A stretch of 64,000 bases of DNA, taken from NCBI GenBank assembly GCA_964533735.1, contig CAZHMD010000002.1, forward strand, positions 124,001 to 188,000, written 5' to 3'. Positions 1-7,823 of the stretch are shown piece by piece (position 1 is the stretch's first letter; each line of letters begins with the position of its first letter). A program made the translations under genes and the position numbers. This DNA comes from UBA6107 sp964533735. GTDB taxonomy: Bacteria; Chloroflexota; Anaerolineae; Anaerolineales; Anaerolineaceae. Below the pieces are notes generated by a model. The model was not told the DNA's origin. It saw only the letters and a list, made by a program, of their open reading frames with translations, and made no database searches.

Positions 1-133
1 TCCTTTGCTCAAGAGTGTCTTCCCCTTCGGTTGGCCTGCGATTGCAGCCGCTGCAGTCTTCGGTATTTTAGTCAACCTGCTCTTCCTGTTGGTTAAACCG
101 CCAAAGGTTCGCGCGACCGACGTTCTACAATAA
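1..133 (+). CDS. C-terminus of an integral membrane protein (partial)
   Basis: The frame that begins at base 2 is open to a TAA at 131-133 and gives 43 residues. It contains one clear hydrophobic helix (GWPAIAAAAVFGILVNLLF) followed by a basic cytoplasmic-looking tail ending KPPKVRATDVLQ. The 5' part lies outside the window. The tail would fit the last helix of a purine/uracil permease (NCS2) or another multi-pass carrier, but 43 residues are too few to assign a family. A strong terminator follows 23 bases after the stop. Confidence 0.55.
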   Translation, partial: PLLKSVFPFGWPAIAAAAVFGILVNLLFLLVKPPKVRATDVLQ

Positions 134-156
134 TTTGTAGACAGTTACTGATTGTC

Positions 157-199
157 AATGCTCCCCTACGTTGCTTGCAGCCTGGGGAGCATTCTTTTT
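157..199 (+). terminator. Rho-independent terminator
   Basis: AATGCTCCCC (157-166) pairs perfectly with GGGGAGCATT (184-193) around a 17-base loop and is followed by a T-rich run. It ends the transcript of the partial membrane-protein gene. Confidence 0.85.
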
Positions 200-251
200 C
201 TGCATCGGTTATAATCCTTGTAACTACCGACTAAAAACAGGAATTTGAAAA

Positions 252-1115
252 TTGATCTTACTGACTGGCGCAGCTGGGAAAACAGGTGTTTCTATTTTAC
301 GAAACCTTACGCAAAACAGGGTCGCTGTGAGGGTGCTTGTTCGCAATCAACAGCAATCGGAAAAGGTTAAGGGTTTTAACAACATTGAAACCGTTATCGG
401 TGATCTCCTGGACGAGGTATCACTTACCAAAGCAATTTACGGTGTGGACACGATCTATACCATTTGTCCCAATATGTCTCCCGACGAAGTGCAAATTGGA
501 AAAAGCTTGATAAGGATTGCACAACGAAATAACGTGATGCGATTTGTGTATCATTCTGTACTTCATCCGCAGGTGGAGTCCATGCCGCACCACTGGCATA
601 AAATGCGCGTTGAAGAAGCACTTTTCGCCAGCGGTCTGGACTTTACGATATTGCAGCCCTGCGCGTATATGCAGAACCTATTATCTGGATGGAAGTCGAT
701 ACAACAAGGTCAATACGTTGTTCCTTACAATTTGAAATCACGCATCAGTATCGTTGATCTTGAAGATATAGCCAAAGTTGCTTCAAAGGTATTAATGGAG
801 AAGGGTCATGCCAATACCATCTATGAGCTTGCCGGTCCTGAAAATCTCACCCAATATGAGGTTGCTGATCAAATTAGCGGGATAATTAAGCGACCTGTTA
901 AAGCCCTTGAGCAATCCAGGCTGGATTGGCATGATAATGCTCTAGCCACTGGAATGCAAAAGCAGCAGGTAGATTTACTGTTAAAAATGTTCGAATACTA
1001 TGATAAATTTGGGTTGGTTGGTAATTCTTCCGTCCTTGAGTATTTGCTTGGGAGAAAACCAACAACCTTTAAGCAATTCGTTACACGCATTACATCCTCT
1101 GAAGATGAAGGGTAA
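252..1115 (+). CDS. NmrA-like NAD(P)-binding SDR-family protein
   Basis: This 287-residue protein begins with a Rossmann strand and the glycine motif TGAAGKTG (residues 5-12), typical of NmrA-like atypical short-chain dehydrogenases. Later blocks (VRFVYHSVLHP-like and LDFTILQPCAYMQNLL) also match that family, whose members bind NAD(P) as redox sensors or reduce small molecules. The start is a TTG at 252, because the Rossmann strand starts at the second residue and no upstream ATG is in frame; a weak CAGGA lies upstream. It is followed three bases later by an unknown gene and then a membrane protein, so the three probably form one transcript. Substrate unknown. Confidence 0.8.
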   Translation: MILLTGAAGKTGVSILRNLTQNRVAVRVLVRNQQQSEKVKGFNNIETVIGDLLDEVSLTKAIYGVDTIYTICPNMSPDEVQIGKSLIRIAQRNNVMRFVYHSVLHPQVESMPHHWHKMRVEEALFASGLDFTILQPCAYMQNLLSGWKSIQQGQYVVPYNLKSRISIVDLEDIAKVASKVLMEKGHANTIYELAGPENLTQYEVADQISGIIKRPVKALEQSRLDWHDNALATGMQKQQVDLLLKMFEYYDKFGLVGNSSVLEYLLGRKPTTFKQFVTRITSSEDEG

Positions 1116-1118
1116 TTT

Positions 1119-1613
1119 ATGGAAAAAAACAAGAGCTTACAATACAATTTTGGAATGGAAGCCCTGCCAGTACTCTTCCACAGCCAAACCACACAGTTCA
1201 TGAAGTATCTCGAAAAAGACGGGGTAAAATTCCTGCAGTTCTGGTGGAATCACGTGGGCGACCGCTTACCCGAAGAAAAAAGGGTAACCTCGGCTGGTTT
1301 GGCTTATGAAGTTGAAAAGATTGATGCAAAAACCAACCTTGTGATCATCACCCTGCCAACACCTAAGGAAGATCAGGATCCCTATTATCTGGCTTTCGTT
1401 GCCAGACCTGAAAGGCGCTTTTTGTGGATCAGGTTGCCAACCACAATCGCATTTGCCATTATTCGTGATGACGGGGTTAAAGAACTGCATAAAACTAATT
1501 TTGGTTACCTTACTCCAAGTGGGAATTTTCGCCCGCGCGGAATCGGCCTAAATCCTACCAAACTTGATTTTAAACGAATTGTTAAATCCAAGATACCTTA
1601 CAAGAAAGCGTAG
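1119..1613 (+). CDS. Conserved hypothetical protein (164 aa)
   Basis: I do not recognise this family. The protein is soluble, rich in aromatic residues (FLQFWWNHVGDRL near residue 40) and ends in a basic tail (KSKIPYKKA). It has no signal peptide and no obvious catalytic motif. The middle (LVIITLPTPKEDQDPYYLAFVA) looks like alternating beta strands. It starts three bases after the NmrA-like gene, with a purine-rich ribosome site inside that gene's 3' end, and is eight bases from the next gene, so co-transcription is likely. Confidence 0.7.
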   Translation: MEKNKSLQYNFGMEALPVLFHSQTTQFMKYLEKDGVKFLQFWWNHVGDRLPEEKRVTSAGLAYEVEKIDAKTNLVIITLPTPKEDQDPYYLAFVARPERRFLWIRLPTTIAFAIIRDDGVKELHKTNFGYLTPSGNFRPRGIGLNPTKLDFKRIVKSKIPYKKA

Positions 1614-1621
1614 TCTAAAAA

Positions 1622-2017
1622 ATGGAAATTTCAACTGGATTAATAGTTGTTATCGTGGCAATGGCCTTCTTCTACCTGCGGATAGCGTTATTACGCGGAA
1701 AGAAGAAGAGATATTATCGTGAATATGCCCTTAAACGCCGTAAGGTTAATGGGCGGTCCAAGGGCTCAGCTCTACCAACCCCAGAAAAAGGGACGCCCCC
1801 CTTTGGTGTTTCAAGCTGGTTTTTGGTTTTCCTCGCTGTAATTTTAATGATCGCTGGTGTAATCATGTACAACGATTTTTACATTTTTGGCATGCAAATC
1901 TTCAAAGGCGCGCCCGAAATCCTGCAGTACGCGGAATTCTGGTACATCCCGGTTGCCCTTGGTGTAGTTGCATTATCGTTCTGTTTCAAGATACAAAAAC
2001 CCTTAGAAGACGAATAA
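1622..2017 (+). CDS. Small membrane protein, three predicted helices
   Basis: 131 residues. One N-terminal helix (residues 4-24) is followed by a strongly basic cytoplasmic segment (RGKKKRYYREYALKRRK), then two hydrophobic helices at about residues 65-85 and 107-123. I cannot place it in a named family. It is the last gene of the short plus-strand group that starts at 252, and a bidirectional terminator separates it from the convergent histidine kinase. Confidence 0.7.
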   Translation: MEISTGLIVVIVAMAFFYLRIALLRGKKKRYYREYALKRRKVNGRSKGSALPTPEKGTPPFGVSSWFLVFLAVILMIAGVIMYNDFYIFGMQIFKGAPEILQYAEFWYIPVALGVVALSFCFKIQKPLEDE

Positions 2018-2024
2018 CTCATTC

Positions 2025-2069
2025 AATCTAAAAACAGCGAAGATTATTGATCTTCGCTGTTTTTAGATT
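2025..2069. terminator. Bidirectional terminator between convergent genes
   Basis: AATCTAAAAACAGCGAAGAT (2025-2044) is repeated inverted at 2050-2069 around a 5-base loop, giving a 20-bp perfect stem with A-rich and T-rich flanks, so it can work on both strands. One arm lies inside the last codons of the minus-strand histidine kinase gene. Confidence 0.85.
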
Positions 2070-3708
2070 CCTCTGATCGATTTTTCTCAGGCAATATTAT
2101 TGTGAATCTTGCGCCTTCTCCAGGGCTGCTTTCCACCATGATTTGCCCGGAATGTGCCTGAATGGTGCGTTTTACCAGAGAAAGACCCAGACCTGTCCCT
2201 TGCCCTGAGCGTTTAGTGGTGAAATAAGGTTCAAAAATTTTTTCTAAATGATCATTGCTGATACCCGCACCTGAATCCCGGATTTCAACGTAGAAGGTTC
2301 CTTCTTCATAATGAGTGGCAATTTTTATCTCGCCTATATTATCCCCTATAGCCTCAATAGAATTCATCAGCAAGTTAATCCACACTCCCTGCAAATGGTT
2401 GGTACTTCCAATAAATGGTGGTAAATTTTCCGCACGATCAAAAAATATGTTTATTTGGCGCGTTAGGAATTCATGAGAAACCAGCATAAGTGCTCTCTGG
2501 ATGGATTCATTAAGGTCCATCTGCTCAAATTCATAGTTCTCTTTTCGTACTAGTCCCAGGAGGTTTTTAATTACCTGAGATGCCCTCACCGCTGCCATTT
2601 CGATTAACTTCACAGATTCAATATTATCCTTTTGGTCTTCTGGCAGGTCTTCCAATAATATCTGTGAATTTATCAGTACCGCTGTAAGCGGGTTGTTGAT
2701 CTCATGAGCTATCCCAGCGGCCAACTGACCAACCGCTGCCAACTTTTCACTTTGTAATAACTCAGCTTCAAGCAACCTGTTCTCAGTGATATCCTGTTCC
2801 AAGAGGATCACTCTTTCAACTTCATCCGCGCTGGTATTTATCGGGTAAGTGGTGATCTCCCAGTCCAACGGAATTTGATTCCCGGATTTCATAGTGGCTA
2901 CTCGCTGAGTGAATCGTTTTGAATTGAAGGTGGTTTGTACCTGGCACTTGTCACAAGGTCTTTCCCGATTAAACAAAACCTCATGGCAAATCCTGCCAAC
3001 CAGGTCCTTAGGAGGCATCCCTGCCCTGATCGCACGCGCATGATTAATAGCTGTGATGACGTAATTCTCGTCAATAATGTAAAAGGATTGTGGAATATTA
3101 TCGAAAATCGAACGCAGGGTATTACGAGAACTCAATAATTGGGCTTTATTAGTACTTAGTTCATCATTATTCGGAGCGTTCTCCTTAATAACCTGGCAAA
3201 GATAGAGATGATCAGCGAATGCAGTCAACACCAATGCCAGAAGTGATTTCTCAGCTTCGTCTAAAGGAAAATGATCAATATTAGTTAATCCAACCGCCCC
3301 AAAGATGATGGAATGGCTTCTAACTGGAGCGCTGGTGAAGTTTTTTACTTCTTCAACCCGATTGCCATCGATTTTCTTAGAGAAATGCTCCTCAATTTGG
3401 TCTGCAGACCATGTGTGAATGTCAGAGGTCTTGAGTGACCTGGTGAGTAAACTGTCTCCTGAAGGAACGTGGCTGGTGATCTTCCAATCCACACCTGTGG
3501 TTGAATCCTTCTTGACCAGGGTGGCAGATTGTTCCGGGTCAACGAGGATCATGGAAATTGCCTCGGCACGGAAGCAATCCAATATGATTTTTAAATAATG
3601 ATGATCAGGATTAGGAGTATCAGGACCCTGGTTTTGTGCAATTGAGATCATGCGCAAAACCTGATTTAATCTATCCTCTTCTCCAAAAAGGGGATTAGGA
3701 GTGGTCAT
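2044..3708 (-). CDS. PAS-domain sensor histidine kinase (GAF-like/PAS/HisKA/HATPase)
   Basis: 554 residues, no membrane segment, so a cytoplasmic sensor. A GAF-like N-terminal region (about 30-180) is followed by a PAS domain (about 195-310) containing the cysteine cluster CHEVLFNRERPCDKC, which resembles metal- or redox-sensing PAS domains. The HisKA box is AAGIAHEINNPL, and the ATPase shows NLLMNSIEAI (N box), DSGAGI (G1), FEPYFTTK (F) and GTGLGLS (G2). All catalytic blocks are intact, of the NtrB/AtoS type. I chose the ATG at 3708, which overlaps the end of the response-regulator gene by 14 bases; a longer start at 3765 would lie deep inside that gene. The two form a coupled two-component system. 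Signal unknown. Confidence 0.9.
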   Translation of the reverse strand: MTTPNPLFGEEDRLNQVLRMISIAQNQGPDTPNPDHHYLKIILDCFRAEAISMILVDPEQSATLVKKDSTTGVDWKITSHVPSGDSLLTRSLKTSDIHTWSADQIEEHFSKKIDGNRVEEVKNFTSAPVRSHSIIFGAVGLTNIDHFPLDEAEKSLLALVLTAFADHLYLCQVIKENAPNNDELSTNKAQLLSSRNTLRSIFDNIPQSFYIIDENYVITAINHARAIRAGMPPKDLVGRICHEVLFNRERPCDKCQVQTTFNSKRFTQRVATMKSGNQIPLDWEITTYPINTSADEVERVILLEQDITENRLLEAELLQSEKLAAVGQLAAGIAHEINNPLTAVLINSQILLEDLPEDQKDNIESVKLIEMAAVRASQVIKNLLGLVRKENYEFEQMDLNESIQRALMLVSHEFLTRQINIFFDRAENLPPFIGSTNHLQGVWINLLMNSIEAIGDNIGEIKIATHYEEGTFYVEIRDSGAGISNDHLEKIFEPYFTTKRSGQGTGLGLSLVKRTIQAHSGQIMVESSPGEGARFTIILPEKNRSEESKNSEDQ

Positions 3709-4492
3709 TGCTTTTGTCAATATTTCCGTCCCGAATTGTATACCCGTACCCGGGTACAGTCTCAATAAAAGCAGGCGAAAGGGGATCTACTTCGATGCGT
3801 GCGCGCAGATTCTTAATGTGCACCCTCACAAGGTCCGGGCTGCCTGCGTCAGAGGGATAATCCCAGATCTCATCCAGAAGCCGTGAAGGCGAAAATATCT
3901 CTCCTGTGTGACTCATCAGGTGTAAGAGTAAATTAAACTGAATTGGTGTCAAGAGCACTTTTTTCTTGCCAGGCAATGTCACTTCGTAAGTTTTAAGATC
4001 CAAAGAATATTGCTTAATTGTCAAACTGTGTTTTTCGGCATCGTAACAGGCCAGTTGTTTTAACCTGCTGGTTTCATCCTCAGATGTTACTTCCCCGCGG
4101 GAAATATCGGCAGATTCCTGGGTTCGGCGCAGGACTGCTCGAACCCTCAGGAGTAATTCTTCCAGGTTAAAAGGTTTATTTACATAATCATCCGCACCTG
4201 CCAGAAACCCTGTGATACGATCTTCATCCCGTGTCCGGGCGGTGAGGAAAATGATCGGTATCTTGGTAAGAGATGCATCCTTTCTGATCTCCCGGCAGAC
4301 AGCGTACCCATCCATTCCAGGCATTGTCACATCTAAGAGGATTAAATCGGGGACGCGGCGGCGGGCGACCTGTAATGCCTGCACACCAGAGTTTGCCAGC
4401 GTCACCTTATAATTTTCACGCCGCAGGCAGCGCTCTACAGTTTGAGCAACATTGTCATCATCTTCAACCAATAGGATATTTATTGATTCCAA
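3695..4492 (-). CDS. OmpR/PhoB-family response regulator
   Basis: 265 residues. The N-terminal receiver domain (1-120) carries the acidic pair VEDDD, the phosphorylation site in LILLDVTMPGMDGY and the conserved Lys in NKPF. A linker of about 40 residues with two Cys/His-poor strands leads to a C-terminal winged helix (about 170-258) of the OmpR type (LLTPIQFNLLLHLMSHTGEI, RVHIKNLRARIE). It is the first gene of the two-component pair and overlaps the kinase gene. A possible minus-strand -10 element (TATAAT on that strand) lies at 4532-4537. Confidence 0.93.
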   Translation of the reverse strand: MESINILLVEDDDNVAQTVERCLRRENYKVTLANSGVQALQVARRRVPDLILLDVTMPGMDGYAVCREIRKDASLTKIPIIFLTARTRDEDRITGFLAGADDYVNKPFNLEELLLRVRAVLRRTQESADISRGEVTSEDETSRLKQLACYDAEKHSLTIKQYSLDLKTYEVTLPGKKKVLLTPIQFNLLLHLMSHTGEIFSPSRLLDEIWDYPSDAGSPDLVRVHIKNLRARIEVDPLSPAFIETVPGYGYTIRDGNIDKSNDHS

Positions 4493-4666
4493 CTGAATAA
4501 CCTCATTCCGCTAGTTAGTCAATGAATATTAATTATACCTGTAAGTAGAATCGTTATAATTTGCACTCGATAATTGTGTATATTGCCCTCTCTGCAGATC
4601 CAGTTACTCAACAGATTACCGCACGAAACAATACCAATCAACTACCGATTAGGACCGACCTCATGA

Positions 4667-5629
4667 TCAAACACTTGCATCCACTGTTGCCTCCAGCGCT
4701 TGGGTTAAATCTTCGCTCCTGTATTGTAAAGCGGATTGTGAAGCCTGAGGATCAATAAATGTATTTCTGGTTTGAAGGTCAATAAATGCTACGGGTTCAA
4801 GTCCACTTTCGAGCCCTTTTAGGTAATGGGCGATCCTGAGGCCCCATGCGCCAATCTTCACCAACCAGGTTGGCAGTGTGATCACCTTTTTAGGTTTGCC
4901 AGCCAGCCTGCTTAACTCTTCCATCAGTTGTACCCAAGTGAGATTAGTTCCACCAATGGGATAACATTTGCCTGGTTCGCCATGTTCCACTGCCCCGCGG
5001 ATTGCTTGTGCTACCTGGTTGACACTGACGCATGCTGTACCACCTGCGGGGTAAAAAAGTGGGAAAGACGACTTTATGTAATTGACTAAAGGTTTCCAGA
5101 GAGGCGTTTTGCCCGGCATACTACCAAATATATAAGGCAGTTCAATTACCGAAACTATCATCTCATCACCACCAGCATCAATTGCAGTCTTTGCCTGTTC
5201 CACACGGCTCCGGATGTAAGGATGGTGTAGAGACAATTTCATTTCCGGCCATAAGCGATCAAAATAAGCAAAGTAAGAACCGAGTACAACGCCGCGCCTG
5301 ACCCCAGCGTTACGGGCGAGAGTGAACACCCGGCGAACGCTCTCAACATTGTGTCTGTAGAAAAAGGGGTAGGCTGGTTTTCTGGAGGTCACACGATCAT
5401 CCACACCGGCGGCGAAGACCACCACATCACTACCTCTCAAGAGAGATTGCAGATGCACATCCGGTAGCAAGCCCATATCTGCCAGGTGAATTTCCACTTT
5501 TGCAGGAAAGAGCCCTGAGAGTGGTTCAGGTGGTAAGGCAAGAATCTTTACCTGGTGACCGCAGGCTAACAATTCCTTTGTCGCATGGTATCCCAGAAAT
5601 CCGGTCCCACCAATCAATAAAATTTTCAA
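4667..5629 (-). CDS. NAD-dependent epimerase/dehydratase (extended SDR)
   Basis: 320 residues starting with the Rossmann motif GGTGFLG (about residues 5-11), as in nucleoside-sugar epimerases and related extended SDRs. The usual YxxxK catalytic pair is not evident; the closest is YIRSR after HHP, so activity may be altered. I start at the TTG at 5629 because a full GGAGG lies 5 bases upstream; an ATG at 5644 has no ribosome site and falls at the foot of the preceding terminator. The gene follows the microcompartment operon on the same strand but behind a terminator, so it is probably a separate or readthrough unit. Confidence 0.8.
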   Translation of the reverse strand: MKILLIGGTGFLGYHATKELLACGHQVKILALPPEPLSGLFPAKVEIHLADMGLLPDVHLQSLLRGSDVVVFAAGVDDRVTSRKPAYPFFYRHNVESVRRVFTLARNAGVRRGVVLGSYFAYFDRLWPEMKLSLHHPYIRSRVEQAKTAIDAGGDEMIVSVIELPYIFGSMPGKTPLWKPLVNYIKSSFPLFYPAGGTACVSVNQVAQAIRGAVEHGEPGKCYPIGGTNLTWVQLMEELSRLAGKPKKVITLPTWLVKIGAWGLRIAHYLKGLESGLEPVAFIDLQTRNTFIDPQASQSALQYRSEDLTQALEATVDASV

Positions 5630-5645
5630 TTTAACCTCCACCATT

Positions 5646-5669
5646 AAGAAAAAACCACCTTGCGGTGGT
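5646..5669 (-). terminator. Terminator of the microcompartment operon
   Basis: On the minus strand ACCACC (5669-5664) pairs with GGTGGT (5659-5654) around a 4-base loop, followed by six T residues, immediately after the stop codon of the last BMC-P gene. Confidence 0.8.
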
Positions 5670-5942
5670 CTAATTCTCTATTGCCGTGGAATCTACGATT
5701 CCAACAATGACTGAGATAATACAGGCATCGGGGTTGTTCAATACCTGGCGTGCTCCTCCGCCTTCCCGATTAACCAGGACGGTATCTCCCACACCGGCGC
5801 GGGCATTGTCAACAGCAATGAAATCATCATCCGGTTTTTCTCCCAGCAGCCCAAGCGGTTGAACCACCAGTAGTTTGCGATTCTTATAATGCGGGTGACT
5901 TACAGTCGTCACAACCGTGCCCACCACTTTACCCAGGATCAT
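5670..5942 (-). CDS. BMC-P shell pentamer protein (EutN/CcmL family)
   Basis: 90 residues, full length for the EutN/CcmL family, which forms the pentamers that cap the vertices of microcompartment shells. Family hallmarks are the start MILGKVVGTVVTT, the strand pair KLLVVQPL, the FIAVDNARAGVGDTVLV block and the SVIVGIVDS end. It overlaps the preceding pentamer gene by four bases (ATGA-type), so the two are translationally coupled. It is one of three BMC-P genes in this operon. Confidence 0.93.
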   Translation of the reverse strand: MILGKVVGTVVTTVSHPHYKNRKLLVVQPLGLLGEKPDDDFIAVDNARAGVGDTVLVNREGGGARQVLNNPDACIISVIVGIVDSTAIEN

Positions 5943-6259
5943 GCGTATCCCGTCACTCCCTTGCGTAATATCACTTCCTCTGCATCGCCTGGTCTGATTG
6001 CCAGTTGGTCTACTATACCGACCAGCGCAAGGTCAACCGGCACAAACTTAATCTCGGGCATTGCCAGGGCTGCTTCCCGGGATCGAACCATAACGCACAA
6101 ATCTCCAGTACCTGCCTGAACTACATCTACAGCCACCTGTACCGAACCTATAGGTTCAAGTTTCCTGTTGACAGGTTGCACAATTAATAACCTCAAACCT
6201 TCTACACCCTGGTATTTGAGGGTACTGATGGCGCGTCCTTTCACAATTCCCAACAGCAT
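5939..6259 (-). CDS. BMC-P shell pentamer protein (EutN/CcmL family)
   Basis: 106 residues. It shows the family start (MLLGIVKGRAIST), the LRLLIVQPVN strand, VAVDVVQAGTGDLCVM and ALVGIVDQL. It is longer at the C-terminus than its two paralogues by about 12 residues (AEEVILRKGVTGYA), a possible contact surface or tether. It is separated by three bases from the unknown 122-residue protein upstream and overlaps the next pentamer gene. Confidence 0.92.
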   Translation of the reverse strand: MLLGIVKGRAISTLKYQGVEGLRLLIVQPVNRKLEPIGSVQVAVDVVQAGTGDLCVMVRSREAALAMPEIKFVPVDLALVGIVDQLAIRPGDAEEVILRKGVTGYA

Positions 6260-6262
6260 GGC

Positions 6263-6631
6263 TTACTTGATCCCCACGTTGTTCAACACACGCGTGATGA
6301 TCGTTTCCAGTAGTGCAGGATCAATCTGGGTGCCAAGTTTCACATTCACAGCGTCCCGGATTCGCTGGCGTAATTGTTCATCGCTCTGCCCTGCCGGAGG
6401 AATATCCTGGCAGCAAGGTTTCGCTTCCAATTTTTGCGAAGAAAGGTATGGACGAACCGGAGCGGCTGGTGGTAATTGATGCGGTTGGACAATCGCAACT
6501 CCGAGTCGGCTGGCTTTCTCGAAGGCTAATTCAGTTAATACCGTGTTGTCATCCACTTCGAGAGAAAGAATACCCCTGGCAGACATATCTTCAATATCAC
6601 GTTCAGTGTAGAATTTTTTTGCCACAAACAC
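6263..6631 (-). CDS. Unrecognised microcompartment-associated protein (122 aa)
   Basis: I do not recognise a named family. The N-terminal third (FYTERDIEDMSARGILSLEV, then VLTELAFEKASRLGVAIV) resembles the short N-terminal module found in EutT- or EutQ-like microcompartment proteins. A Pro-rich linker with a CC pair (about 60-75) leads to a C-terminal helical segment (about 82-120, RQRIRDAVNVKLG, LLETIITRVLNNVG) that looks amphipathic like a cargo-targeting peptide. The gene sits between BMC-T and two BMC-P genes, so it is probably a lumen protein or a shell adaptor. The ribosome site GGGAGG lies upstream of the start. Confidence 0.75.
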   Translation of the reverse strand: MFVAKKFYTERDIEDMSARGILSLEVDDNTVLTELAFEKASRLGVAIVQPHQLPPAAPVRPYLSSQKLEAKPCCQDIPPAGQSDEQLRQRIRDAVNVKLGTQIDPALLETIITRVLNNVGIK

Positions 6632-6665
6632 CTCCCGGCCTCGTTACAACCCGTTCAGAACCCGG

Positions 6666-7292
6666 TTAGCCCGGAATGCCATCCAAACTTTCAAGTGCAG
6701 CAATGGCAGCATTTTTGGCGGTGATAATCTCCGCTTCGCTGCCAGAAAGCCACATCCTACCAAACCGTCCCACTGAGGAAACATGTACAATTTTTATATT
6801 GGCTTTCTTTTCCGCTTCATTGCAGGCGAAGTTAATATAGGCAGCTGGAGCACATTCAAGCACCAGCAGGGTTTCACCCGGCACTAACATGCTACCTCTC
6901 CGAAAGCGGTTGAGGAGTTGAGACTGATAGGGATCGATACGTGTGATTACCTGGGTCGATACTACCTGTGGTTTGATACGGTCTTCTTTCTTCAAACCCA
7001 ATCGGTCGAGCACCACCTGCCCTGCCTCAAGTACAGCTGCCTGGTTGAGGCTGTGTACTTCAAACATGCCGAACTCGCGTTCAACAATCTGCGCACCGGG
7101 TTTTGCTTCGGTGGCTTTAACAGCAATGTCGACTACACGAAACACTTCATTGCCTGGTGCCATTTCCACATATAGTGCAGCCATTCCTTCAACTGGAAGG
7201 TCACCCTGCGTGACCGTACCCACAAAGGCTGCGTATTGCGCCTGCATACGGTCGATAAAACAATAACATCTCAAAGAAAATGCATCCGCCAT
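6666..7292 (-). CDS. BMC-T shell protein (tandem BMC domains)
   Basis: 208 residues, about twice the length of a BMC-H protein, fitting a tandem-domain trimer that forms a pseudohexameric shell tile. The second half shows the BMC pattern clearly (GETLLVLECAPAAYINFACN, then VSSVGRFGRMWLSGSEAEI and ITAKNAAIAALE); the first half is more divergent. Trimers usually carry the larger pore, sometimes gated or metal-binding; I cannot tell which type this is. The start at 7292 has an AAGGAGGA ribosome site. It is the only BMC-T gene here and is preceded by an unusual string of hairpins. Confidence 0.85.
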   Translation of the reverse strand: MADAFSLRCYCFIDRMQAQYAAFVGTVTQGDLPVEGMAALYVEMAPGNEVFRVVDIAVKATEAKPGAQIVEREFGMFEVHSLNQAAVLEAGQVVLDRLGLKKEDRIKPQVVSTQVITRIDPYQSQLLNRFRRGSMLVPGETLLVLECAPAAYINFACNEAEKKANIKIVHVSSVGRFGRMWLSGSEAEIITAKNAAIAALESLDGIPG

Positions 7293-7311
7293 CGTTCCTC
7301 CTTATCCTTCA

Positions 7312-7453
7312 GTACGACAACCGCATCGTACGCCCAATGGTCATATACCCGATAGTCATCACTTCAGCCCTATCCAGGTAAACAACCGTTTACCTGTGTG
7401 TCTCGAAATGACCTAAGGTTCAAAACCAGGTCTGCAACAGTGCGGTTCCGCAC
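7312..7453 (-). repeat. Three hairpins between the BMC-H and BMC-T genes
   Basis: The 173-base gap between the BMC-H stop and the BMC-T start holds three perfect inverted repeats: GTGCGG/CCGCAC (7440-7453), AGGTAAAC/GTTTACCT with a 4-base loop (7376-7395) and GTACGA/TCGTAC with an 8-base loop (7312-7331). None has a T-run on the minus strand, so they look like RNA stabilisers or processing sites, not terminators. They would suit a transcript that needs far more BMC-H than BMC-T. Confidence 0.7.
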
Positions 7454-7465
7454 GGCAGGGGTGAA

Positions 7466-7795
7466 CTACTTTTTAGTTTCTGAAACCCGTCCGCCGATGC
7501 TTCCCTTGCTCGCCTGGGGAAGGATCATCTCAACATCCTGATGCGGTCTTGGGATGACATGGACGCTTACCAACTCGCCTACTCGCTTGGCTGCCGCAGC
7601 ACCGGCATCCGTGGCGGCTTTTACTGCGCCAACGTCACCACGCACCATTACGGTCACATAGCCGCCGCCTACATATTCGGATCCAAGCAGGACCACATTG
7701 GCAGCCTTCACCATTGCATCAGCTGCTTCAACAGCACCCACTAAACCCCGGGTTTCCACCATTCCTAACGCGATCAATGCAGTATCAAAAGCCAT
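7466..7795 (-). CDS. BMC-H major shell hexamer protein (PduA/EutM-like)
   Basis: 109 residues with the canonical single BMC domain: ALGMVETRGLVGAVEAADAM at the start, VVLLGSEYVGGGYVTVMVRG in the middle and the hexamer-edge block VKAATDAGAAAAKRVGELVS, ending in the strand VHVIPRPH. This is the standard facet protein of the shell. A C-terminal extension (ASKGSIGGRVSETKK) is polar. It is the only BMC-H in the operon, so facets would be built from a single hexamer type. Confidence 0.96.
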   Translation of the reverse strand: MAFDTALIALGMVETRGLVGAVEAADAMVKAANVVLLGSEYVGGGYVTVMVRGDVGAVKAATDAGAAAAKRVGELVSVHVIPRPHQDVEMILPQASKGSIGGRVSETKK

Positions 7796-7823
7796 TTTAA
7801 AATCCTTTCTTGTTTATGATTCG

